A stretch of DNA of 64,000 nt from contig CAZIAD010000011.1 in the NCBI GenBank assembly GCA_964537555.1, positions 1 to 64,000 on the forward strand, read 5' to 3'. The notes beneath the pieces are model-generated. The model was not told where the DNA came from. It worked only from the letters and a program-made list of their open reading frames with translations, and did not search any database. The translations under genes were made by a program, and so were the position numbers. Shown one piece after another: positions 16,776-24,252 of this stretch. This DNA comes from CAYRWR01 sp964537555. Lineage in GTDB: Bacteria; Spirochaetota; Brevinematia; Brevinematales; CAYRWR01. Within the stretch, counting starts at the first letter, position 1. Every line of letters begins with the position of its first letter.

Positions 16776-17561
16776 ATGAAAAAATCCCTGAAACTGGTGC
16801 TGGCAATATCCAATGCCCTGTTCCTGGTACTGACCTTGTTTGTAAACAGCCTGTCTGCTATCCTGCCTCTCAACGGCAAGACTCCGGGCCAGCTCAGTGA
16901 CCAGTACCCCAATCTGTTTGTGCCCGCCGGGCTTACCTTTTCTATCTGGGGTATCATCTACCTGCTCCTGCTGGCTTTTGTGGTGTACCAGTTTATCAGC
17001 CTGCTCAAAAAAGACAGTGTGGTGGAAAAGATCGGCCCCTGGTTTATACTGAGCTGTCTGGCCAATAGCGGATGGATCTTTGCCTGGCATTACGAACTGA
17101 TGGGGCTCTCTATTGCGGCCATGCTGCTCCTGCTGGCCAGTCTGATCGTCATCTACGCAAAAGTAGGTATTACAGGCAAAGATGCCTCTTTACTCAGAAA
17201 AGTGTTTACCTTTATCCCCTTTTCAGTGTACCTGGGCTGGATCAGTGTGGCTACTATCGCGAACATCACTGCCGGTTTTGTAAAATGGGGCTGGAATGGA
17301 TGGGGACTGATACCTGAAGTCTGGTTTGTGATCGTGATCGCTGTAGCCCTGCTTTTAGGACTGATCTATCTCTTTAAAAACAGTGATATCTTTTATGCCC
17401 TGGTCCTGGACTGGGCCCTCTACGGTATCCTGGTCAAAAGAATGGCCCAGGCTGATGCCCCCGGCCTGATAATACTGATACCTTTAATAGGGGCCATGGC
17501 CCTGATCAGCATCGGGATATTGACCCAGATCATCCGGGGAAGAGTGTATAATAAGGCCTAG
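16776..17561 (+). CDS. TspO/MBR-related membrane protein
   Basis: This 261-residue protein has about seven or eight hydrophobic helices. The blocks FSIWGIIYLLL, LANSGWIFAWHYELMGLS and PFSVYLGWISVATIANI match the Trp/Asn-rich helices of TspO/MBR proteins (tryptophan-rich sensory/translocator family), though it is longer than the usual ~160 residues and carries extra C-terminal helices. Family members bind tetrapyrroles or cholesterol-like ligands; the role here is not known. ATG 16776 is preceded by aaaggag. It is followed by a bidirectional terminator shared with the convergent SGNH hydrolase gene. Confidence 0.8.
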   Translation: MKKSLKLVLAISNALFLVLTLFVNSLSAILPLNGKTPGQLSDQYPNLFVPAGLTFSIWGIIYLLLLAFVVYQFISLLKKDSVVEKIGPWFILSCLANSGWIFAWHYELMGLSIAAMLLLLASLIVIYAKVGITGKDASLLRKVFTFIPFSVYLGWISVATIANITAGFVKWGWNGWGLIPEVWFVIVIAVALLLGLIYLFKNSDIFYALVLDWALYGILVKRMAQADAPGLIILIPLIGAMALISIGILTQIIRGRVYNKA

Positions 17562-17702
17562 CCTTTCCAGGTAGGCCATCGATATGCAGGGATAAAGAAG
17601 CTTCCGGGGCCTGAAGAGTCATGTCATCAGGACAGTACTCTTACTCAAGGCACCATCCCTGCCTGGACCCTGCTGCTCAGTATAGTCTCTCAGCGTAGCC
17701 TT

Positions 17703-17741
17703 AAAAAACACCCGATTCAGGTCGAACCGGGTGTTTTTTTT
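17703..17741. terminator. Bidirectional terminator
   Basis: aacacccg (17707-17714) pairs with cgggtgtt (17728-17735), flanked by an A-run on the left and a T-run on the right. It works on both strands and lies between the convergent TspO-like and SGNH genes. Confidence 0.85.
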
Positions 17742-17746
17742 ATCGA

Positions 17747-18427
17747 TCATTCTGACTCGGAAATCAGGGACTCCACTTTACCGGGCAGAGGCAGGGTCCA
17801 TTTTTCATTCAGATAATACAGGACATCCCGGGCTATGACCCAGTGTCCCCACTCATTGGCATGAATACTGTCTGCCATGAGCTTTTTATTCCAGTACACA
17901 TTATTGAGGATAAAGGGCATCAGAGGGACCTTCATTTGACGGGATATATTAGTACACATGGAATTAAACCTGACTGCATAAGACTTAGTGCTGGGCGGGA
18001 TCTTGGCATCTACCAGGATGACTGCCACACCCTTTTTTCGGGCTTTTTTTATGATGTTTCTGATATTTTTATCGGCATTGGGCAGGGAATAGTGGCGCAG
18101 GCCGTCATTACCTCCTATCTCTACGATCAGCAGGAAGACTTTGGACTGGAGCAGCACATCCACTCTTTTCAAAGCCCCCTCGGTAGTATCACCATTGATC
18201 CCGCCATTGACTACCGTAAAGCCTATACCCTGTTCATTAAAGTAGTTTTGCATGAGGGCAGGATAGGTCTGAGATTTGTTGAGGTGGGAGCCCGCGGTGA
18301 GTGAGTCCCCCAGGATGACTAGTGTATTTTTATTACTATGTATGGCTGGGTCATATTCCAGCTGATAAGACTGGGCCCGGGCTAGCACAGGGAGCAGGGC
18401 CAGTATCAGGTAAAAAAACTTTTTCAT
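17747..18427 (-). CDS. Secreted SGNH/GDSL hydrolase (TesA-like)
   Basis: This is a 226-residue exported esterase. A signal peptide (1-18, ending ARA) is followed by the four SGNH blocks: ILGDSLTAG with nucleophile Ser42, GGINGDTTEG, EIGGNDGL with Asn107, and ADSIHANEWGH with Asp186 and His189. Length and order fit the TesA/lysophospholipase L1-like multifunctional esterases acting in the periplasm on acyl esters or thioesters. An intact catalytic set is seen. It is a single gene, with terminators at both ends. Confidence 0.92.
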   Translation of the reverse strand: MKKFFYLILALLPVLARAQSYQLEYDPAIHSNKNTLVILGDSLTAGSHLNKSQTYPALMQNYFNEQGIGFTVVNGGINGDTTEGALKRVDVLLQSKVFLLIVEIGGNDGLRHYSLPNADKNIRNIIKKARKKGVAVILVDAKIPPSTKSYAVRFNSMCTNISRQMKVPLMPFILNNVYWNKKLMADSIHANEWGHWVIARDVLYYLNEKWTLPLPGKVESLISESE

Positions 18428-18482
18428 GGGTATCTCCTGAGATTAATTGTGGATTGATTATAGCCTGAAATACAGTAAGTGT

Positions 18483-18515
18483 AAAAAAAATCCCCGGGAT
18501 ATGATTCCCGGGGAT
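18483..18515 (-). terminator. Terminator of the repeat-protein gene
   Basis: atccccggg (18490-18498) pairs with cccggggat (18507-18515). On the minus strand the hairpin is followed by a run of eight T, just after the stop codon at 18523. Confidence 0.9.
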
Positions 18516-18522
18516 AGATCTG

Positions 18523-19821
18523 TTATTTTCCTTTGTTCAGGTTCGGCTTAAAGGGCTTGTCAGGGGTGTTGGGATTGTCCTTCTCCTCATCCATGTTATC
18601 ATCATAAAACAGGTTGACCTTAATCACTTTATGGTTAAAACCCTTGGTCACAGAGATCCACTGCCCGGTAAGGTGATTGTATACCGCCAGCTTTTTTCGG
18701 GAAGAGGGGTGATAGAAGATAATATAGGGTGACTGGTCTGTATCGTATACCTCGATATAATAACCCTGCTGTACAGTCTTGTTCATTTTATTCTTTATCT
18801 TTTTCTTCTTTTCATGGTGTACCGGCTTAGGCTTTTCAAAGAAGAACTGAAGGTCTACATACTGGTCATTGAACTTCTTTTCCTGTATGACCCATTCTTT
18901 CTTTTCAAAGTTATAGATGGCCATCAGCTGCTTGGAGCCGGGGTCCAGAAAACGGATCTGGCCGTTATCGTTCTGGTTGATACGTATCAGATACCCAAAC
19001 TGGGTGGTGTTGTGCAGCTCCATCTTGATCGTACCTACCGGTTTGTCTTTGGAGTTCACTACGGGCTTGGGCTTTTCAAAGAAGAACTGAAGGTCTACAT
19101 ACTGGTCATTAAACTTCTTTTCCTGTATGACCCACTCTTTCTTTTCAAAGTTATAGATGGCCATCAGTTTCTTGGAATCAGGGTCCAGAAAACGGATCTG
19201 GCCGTTATCATTCTGATTGATTCGTATGAGATAACCGAACTGGGTGGTGTTGTGCAGCTCCATCTTGATCTCACCCACAGGCTTATCCTTGGAATTCACT
19301 ACCGGTTTAGGCTTTTCAAAGAAGAACTGAAGGTCCACATACTTGTCATTGAACTTCTTTTCCTGTATGACCCACTCTTTCTTCTCAAAGTTATAGATAG
19401 CCATCAGTTTCTTGGAATCAGGGTCCAGAAAACGGATCTGGCCGTTGTCATTTTGATTGATACGTATGAGATAACCGAACTGGGTGGTGTTGTGCAGCTC
19501 CATCTTGATCTCACCTTCCGGCTTATCACTGCGGGGAGGAGGAGGGATTTTGAAGAAAGTCTGGAGGTCGATAGCATCAGTGTTAAACTTCTTGTCGATC
19601 ACGACCCAGCTGTAGGCTTCGTAATCATAGGCTCCCATCAATCGCTTGGAATCCGGATCGAGGAAACGGATCTGGTGATTATCGGCCTGGTTCATCCGGA
19701 TGAGGTAGCCAAATTGCTCCGAATTGTGAAAGCTGAGGTCAATGTCACCGATAGGCTGCTCCTGAGCATACATGGGTAGCACCAGGGACATGAGCAATAC
19801 AAAAAACATTATTCTTTTCAT
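18523..19821 (-). CDS. Secreted tandem-repeat protein of unknown function
   Basis: This 432-residue exported protein has a signal peptide (1-19, ending MYA) and five units of about 80 residues. Each reads as MELHNTTQFGYLIRINQNDN, then a QIRFLDPDSKKLMAIYNF block, then EWVIQEKKFND and VDLQFFFEKPKP. Units 2-4 are almost identical and units 1 and 5 diverged. The unit looks like a small beta-rich module with a Pro-rich linker. The tail is Asp/Asn/Pro/Lys-rich. I do not recognise the family. An aaggag site precedes the ATG. The near identity of the central units at DNA level (240-base period) implies recent duplication or ongoing homogenisation, so unit number may vary between strains. A surface-adhesive or binding role is only a guess. 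Confidence 0.8.
   Translation of the reverse strand: MKRIMFFVLLMSLVLPMYAQEQPIGDIDLSFHNSEQFGYLIRMNQADNHQIRFLDPDSKRLMGAYDYEAYSWVVIDKKFNTDAIDLQTFFKIPPPPRSDKPEGEIKMELHNTTQFGYLIRINQNDNGQIRFLDPDSKKLMAIYNFEKKEWVIQEKKFNDKYVDLQFFFEKPKPVVNSKDKPVGEIKMELHNTTQFGYLIRINQNDNGQIRFLDPDSKKLMAIYNFEKKEWVIQEKKFNDQYVDLQFFFEKPKPVVNSKDKPVGTIKMELHNTTQFGYLIRINQNDNGQIRFLDPGSKQLMAIYNFEKKEWVIQEKKFNDQYVDLQFFFEKPKPVHHEKKKKIKNKMNKTVQQGYYIEVYDTDQSPYIIFYHPSSRKKLAVYNHLTGQWISVTKGFNHKVIKVNLFYDDNMDEEKDNPNTPDKPFKPNLNKGK
18831..19550 (-). repeat. Tandem 240-bp coding repeats (three near-identical units)
   Basis: The marker gcttttcaaagaagaactga recurs at 18831, 19071 and 19311, exactly 240 bases apart, with only scattered, mostly synonymous differences between units. 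The units encode the central modules of the secreted repeat protein. Confidence 0.9.
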
Positions 19822-19981
19822 GATTTTCTCCTTAACTCATTTTGAGATATGTATATGTATACCATCATTTTTAAAAATATACAAATAATTTACGGCTATT
19901 GTGATGCATATCTCTCCCCGCAGGATCTCTGCATCTTTTAATTAGTTTTACCCCTTATTATAAAGCGCCGATATAGTTACT

Positions 19982-20860
19982 ATGGAAATAATTCAGGATT
20001 ACCTTTTTTATCTGGAATATGAACGCCAATTGTCTGCCAATTCACGTAGTGCCTATCTGCATGACCTCACTGAATTTCAGGAGTATATCTCGCCTGCCGC
20101 TCTGACAGACATTAACAGGGAGGCCCTGTTCGAATTCATCGTATCTCAGCACGAGGCGGGTATCTCCCCCCGGACTATCGCCCGTAAGATATCAGCACTC
20201 AAGGGCCTGTACCAGTACCTGGTCCGCACCGAAAAGACTGATTTAAACCCGGTCGATTTTATAGATTCACCGCAATACCTGCAGGCCCTGCCTCACTTTC
20301 TGAGCCTGGAGGAAGTAGAAGCCCTCCTGGAAAAACACAGTGAAGACTTTTTCGAATACCGGGATAGCTGTATCATTGAGCTGCTCTACTCCCTGGGACT
20401 GAGGGTATCCGAGCTCTGTAATCTGAAACTGGGCGATATATACCTGGATACGGGTGTAGTCCGGGTCATAGGCAAGGGCAATAAAGAACGGGTCATTCCC
20501 ATCGGCCAGTCTGCCCTGAGCAGGATCAGAGCATACCTTCCCTATCGCAAAGAAGTACTATCCGGCCTGAAAAGTGTGAATCAGCTCATACTGTCCCACC
20601 GGGGGCAGGCCCTGTCCCGGGTCAGTATATGGAGCATAATCAAAAAAAGAGCCCTGCTGTGCGGTATCACGAAGGACATCTCTCCTCATACCCTCAGGCA
20701 CAGCTTTGCCACCCACCTGGTGGCTGCCGGGGCCGACCTCAGAGCTGTACAGGAGATGCTGGGCCATAGCGACATCTCTACCACCCAGATCTACACCCAT
20801 GTGGGTAACCGCCTCATGCAGGAGAGTCATCAGAAGTATCATCCCCTGGAGAAAGATTAA
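19982..20860 (+). CDS. xerC/D-like: Tyrosine recombinase XerC/XerD
   Basis: This is a 292-residue site-specific recombinase of normal Xer length. It has an N-terminal SAM-like core-binding domain (1-95) and a complete catalytic set: Arg141 (SLGLRVSELCNL), Lys165 (GKGNKERV), His236 and Arg239 (HTLRHSFATHL), His262 (LGHSD) and Tyr271 (TTQIYTHV). It probably resolves chromosome dimers at dif together with a second Xer or alone; XerC and XerD cannot be separated from this view. No Shine-Dalgarno site is seen in front of the ATG. A tattataaag -10-like element lies about 20 bases upstream, so the leader is very short. Its stop overlaps the stop of the convergent gene on TTAA (20857-20860). Confidence 0.93.
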   Translation: MEIIQDYLFYLEYERQLSANSRSAYLHDLTEFQEYISPAALTDINREALFEFIVSQHEAGISPRTIARKISALKGLYQYLVRTEKTDLNPVDFIDSPQYLQALPHFLSLEEVEALLEKHSEDFFEYRDSCIIELLYSLGLRVSELCNLKLGDIYLDTGVVRVIGKGNKERVIPIGQSALSRIRAYLPYRKEVLSGLKSVNQLILSHRGQALSRVSIWSIIKKRALLCGITKDISPHTLRHSFATHLVAAGADLRAVQEMLGHSDISTTQIYTHVGNRLMQESHQKYHPLEKD

Positions 20861-23706
20861 AAGTCCACCCCGATCTGCCAGAAACTGCGCCAGTCAGCCA
20901 GAGGAGCCACCCCCCGCCCGTCATAGGTCGTGGCCAGGTCCACCATGAGCTTTATTCCCGGTAGTAATACCAGCCTGAATCCCATGCCCAGGCCCGCCTT
21001 GAGGTCATCAAATATCAGGATATCATTCTGCCGGTACCATAACTGGTAGGGCTGGTCCGACATCCAGGCAGACCCGAAATCACAGAACAGGACTCCCCAG
21101 ATAGTAGGCAGCCTCAGGGGAATGGGAAAGCCAATAGTCCAGTCTATGATAAGGGGAAACCTGAATTCCAGATTAAGCAGGTACATATTGTCCCCGTTAA
21201 ATGCAAAGAGGTCATATCCCCGGATGGAATTAAAGCCTCCCACGGTAAGGGGAAATTCCATACGGTCAGGGCCGAAGGACTTACCCACAACTGCACGAAA
21301 TGCCAGGGAGTAATGAGGAAAAAGCATGATATACTGCCTGTAGTCGAAGAGCAGGCGGGTATAATCAATGGCATAGTCAAACAGGGCAAAGGACTTCTCC
21401 AGGCTGAGATCCAGCCGGATGCCGTCTACCGGGCCGGTAACATCCCATAAGGTGGCATCATAGACATAATTCAGAGCCAGGGTCTCCCGGTTTTGATAGC
21501 TGTAGTCAAACACATAATTGGTCCCCACCTGTGTCACGTTATCGATATACTTATAGGCCCTCACTCCCAGAGTGAGGTCCAGGCGGGAGAAAGTGGAAAA
21601 AGGATAACTGGCTGTAGCAAAGCCTCCGGCGCTCCAGGCATAGTTCCGGTCCAGAAGAGTGAAAGACTCAAAGGTGTGAAACTCATAGAAATAATTGCTG
21701 AAGTTAAACAGCCTGAAGCCGAAATTTAGCCTGTGTTTGACATTGAGATAAGTGATATCAGCATTGATGTAGTCAAAAAAATTGGTCTGCAGCTGTATCT
21801 GGGAATCCAGGATGACCCGGAGCCGATGGTCACCCAGTAGATCACTCATGTCCATAATACCGATAAGGGCCATACCCTGCAGGGAAGTATTAAGGGCAAA
21901 GGCCCCGATCAGATTATCTACCGTCATCTCCAGACGGTACAGCTCAGGTGCCCGCAGCAGTGTGCGGCCAAAAACCGGCTCGGGTGCGACCGTCATAGTC
22001 CCGGCATCTGTTACTTTCACTGTGGTCACCCGGTTGGTGAGCACAGCTTTGTACTCATAGATATTAAAGTCATTATCCCGGTAGAGAGTAAACACTAACT
22101 TATGGTCCATACCGAATGACGGAGACATGATACCTCCCCGGGGTATCAACTCCTGGTAGACTACACCTGTAGTAATGTCATAGACATAGAGCCCGGGATG
22201 ATCATCCACACTGGTAAAGGCAATCCACTTTCCATCTCCGGAGACAGCCGGGTACTCATCATTATAGCCCGAATCGATCACTGTGAGGGCTGCCTGGGCG
22301 GGAATATCATAGATGAGCAGGTCCTTATCCCCGGACTCACTCCCCTGGTAACGCGTGGTGGCAAATACTATCCTGTCCGGGCTGATCCAGCGGGGCTGGG
22401 TATCAAAATAGGGGTCGTCTGTGACCTGCTTCAGGTCCTGTGTAGTACGGTCATAGATATAGATGTCTACCTGTTGATCCCGGCTGGCCGCAAACAGGAC
22501 CCTAAACCCATCCGGTGATATCTGGGGGGAATGTATTTCCCTGAAAGGCAGATCCAGGCCCTCAACTTTGCGGGTATACACATTCATGATCTGGATCACA
22601 TCCTTGCCCCCGCTTCTGCTCACAAAACACAGTATATTAGTCCCTGACACAGACAGATTGTTTCTTTTACCATAATGAAACTCCAGGTAGTTCTCGGTAA
22701 ATCCACCCTTGAGGAGACGGGCCAGCCTTCCGCTGCTTTTATCTGCTATTACAATAGAGGGATAAAGCATGCGGTCACTGATAAAGGCTACTCTTTTTGA
22801 ATCCAGATATACCGGATTCATATTAAAATGACTGTCTTTGTTAAGTAAACGGCTGGCTTTGGCACTGACATTATCCAGGCCTATGGATACAGGCAGGTAG
22901 CGTGCCTTCAGGAAATCAAAAAACTCATCGTTTATAGCCTCCAGGTCCTTTTTGAAGACATTGGTCAGGACCTGCTGCAGGGAGCGGTTTGAGCTGATGG
23001 AGTGATTGATGCGGGGCAGGATATCCGGGCCGTATTTCTGTTCCGCAAAGTAGTAAAACATCTGCCCTTCTTTGTATACAAAGAAATAATAGCGCGGGTC
23101 CAGCTGATCCAGATAGCTGAGCTGCATCAGGCTGGGCAGGTGTCCGTAATACAGGGCATCGCTGATCATCATCTCTGATTCATAATCCAGGCCTATAGAA
23201 GCATATTCCGCCATCCCTTCTATAAACCACAGAGGGACATTGATGTCCATGAGGGCCGTGATGCCGAAGTTCCCCCTGCCCCAGGTATGCCCCTGAAAAG
23301 CGTGAGTGAGCTCATGAGACAGGATGTGTTCAAAATTATAATAATCAGTGGAATAGGGTAATACTACCCGCCCTTTTACAAACTCGGTAAAGCCTCCCGT
23401 ACCGGGCCCTATCATATCCTGGGCTACATTGTTCTGCTGAAAGTCGAGCTGATTGGGGTAGATCATGACCTTTATTTTCTGCAGGGGCCGGTAATCAAAA
23501 GTAAGGGCGTGCTTTTCATAGATATTCTCGGCGGTAGTGATGATCAGATTACTCATTGCCCGGTCATTTTCGGTGACATAGAGCCTGAAGTGCTCTGTCT
23601 CCATGAGATACCATTTATATTCATGATAGGTCACTTTGTTCTTGCCAAATGAATGCAAAGATCCCATACCGGAAAAGAGTAATACGATTATTAAAATCCT
23701 TTTCAT
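20857..23706 (-). CDS. Fusion of peptidase-MA-like metalloprotease, TolB-like propeller and Omp85-type barrel
   Basis: This 949-residue exported protein starts at ATG 23706, with a ggaga site; the longer in-frame start at 23751 lacks one. A signal peptide (1-21) leads to a gluzincin domain (about 30-280) with the zinc motif HELTHAFQGH (residues 131-140) and a downstream third-ligand candidate in WFIEGMAEYAS. Residues about 290-570 carry four PD40/TolB propeller blades, for example SPQISPDGFRVLFAASRD and YPAVSGDGKWIAFTS. The C-terminal ~330 residues look like an Omp85/surface-antigen barrel, with GGFNSIRGYDLFAFNGDNMY and a terminal IGVDF. A surface-anchored protease that recognises substrate through the propeller is the natural reading. 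All three parts appear intact. It is a single gene. Confidence 0.8.
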   Translation of the reverse strand: MKRILIIVLLFSGMGSLHSFGKNKVTYHEYKWYLMETEHFRLYVTENDRAMSNLIITTAENIYEKHALTFDYRPLQKIKVMIYPNQLDFQQNNVAQDMIGPGTGGFTEFVKGRVVLPYSTDYYNFEHILSHELTHAFQGHTWGRGNFGITALMDINVPLWFIEGMAEYASIGLDYESEMMISDALYYGHLPSLMQLSYLDQLDPRYYFFVYKEGQMFYYFAEQKYGPDILPRINHSISSNRSLQQVLTNVFKKDLEAINDEFFDFLKARYLPVSIGLDNVSAKASRLLNKDSHFNMNPVYLDSKRVAFISDRMLYPSIVIADKSSGRLARLLKGGFTENYLEFHYGKRNNLSVSGTNILCFVSRSGGKDVIQIMNVYTRKVEGLDLPFREIHSPQISPDGFRVLFAASRDQQVDIYIYDRTTQDLKQVTDDPYFDTQPRWISPDRIVFATTRYQGSESGDKDLLIYDIPAQAALTVIDSGYNDEYPAVSGDGKWIAFTSVDDHPGLYVYDITTGVVYQELIPRGGIMSPSFGMDHKLVFTLYRDNDFNIYEYKAVLTNRVTTVKVTDAGTMTVAPEPVFGRTLLRAPELYRLEMTVDNLIGAFALNTSLQGMALIGIMDMSDLLGDHRLRVILDSQIQLQTNFFDYINADITYLNVKHRLNFGFRLFNFSNYFYEFHTFESFTLLDRNYAWSAGGFATASYPFSTFSRLDLTLGVRAYKYIDNVTQVGTNYVFDYSYQNRETLALNYVYDATLWDVTGPVDGIRLDLSLEKSFALFDYAIDYTRLLFDYRQYIMLFPHYSLAFRAVVGKSFGPDRMEFPLTVGGFNSIRGYDLFAFNGDNMYLLNLEFRFPLIIDWTIGFPIPLRLPTIWGVLFCDFGSAWMSDQPYQLWYRQNDILIFDDLKAGLGMGFRLVLLPGIKLMVDLATTYDGRGVAPLADWRSFWQIGVDF

Positions 23707-23843
23707 GCTGCTCTCCTGATTAAGCTTATATAAAATACCAAAGCTAATCAAGATTTATTTTCTTTTTTTTAGATTTTTTTTCTGATTTAACAACTTTTAA
23801 CAAGTTCAGGCGATTAAGGTAGACAAATAAACAGGAGGAAATC

Positions 23844-24203
23844 ATGGAAAACTATGTGAACATTGTGGTAGTACAAGGTGGAGTGGTAAAGGATCCGGAA
23901 CTGGTGTATAACACTGACGGTTTAGGATGTTCCAAATTCCCTATCGCTTCATCCTGCATCGGTTACAAGCATGGTGAAAAGGCCCAGGATGTTAATTATT
24001 TTGAAGTCATTGCCTGGGGGAAACTGGCCGAAGTCTGTTCTACTTACCTGAAAAAAGGCAGAAGAGTGATAGTCTCCGGAAAGCTGAAGCAGAACCGCTG
24101 GAAAACCAGGGAGGGGAAATCACGCAGCCGTATCGAGATCATAGCCCAGGACGTAAAATTCCTGCCCCAAAAATCCCGGTCGGATGAACAGGTCTCTGCC
24201 TAA
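23844..24203 (+). CDS. ssb: Single-stranded DNA-binding protein, short form
   Basis: This 119-residue OB-fold SSB has the typical strands VNIVVVQGGVVKDPELVYN, DVNYFEVIAWGKLAEVC and YLKKGRRVIVSGKLKQNRW. It is shorter than standard SSBs (about 160-180): the Gly/Pro-rich linker and the acidic tip ending in DxPF, which recruits repair and replication partners, are missing, and the protein ends in RSDEQVSA. It may be a second, specialised SSB. A strong aggagg site precedes ATG 23844. It is single, with a bidirectional terminator downstream. Confidence 0.9.
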   Translation: MENYVNIVVVQGGVVKDPELVYNTDGLGCSKFPIASSCIGYKHGEKAQDVNYFEVIAWGKLAEVCSTYLKKGRRVIVSGKLKQNRWKTREGKSRSRIEIIAQDVKFLPQKSRSDEQVSA

Positions 24204-24204
24204 A

Positions 24205-24241
24205 CAAAAGGGGCTGCCTCGAAAGGCAGCCCCTGATTTTT
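24205..24241. terminator. Bidirectional terminator
   Basis: aggggctgcct (24209-24219) and aggcagcccct (24224-24234) form an 11-bp stem with loop cgaa. T-runs on both strands serve the convergent ssb and FecR-barrel genes. Confidence 0.9.
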
Positions 24242-24252
24242 TATCTCACAGA

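Noticed and set aside
18814..19779. Plus-strand ORF of 321 codons opposite the repeat-protein gene
   Set aside because: It exists only because the repeat has no stop in the opposite frame; its own repeats mirror the real gene.
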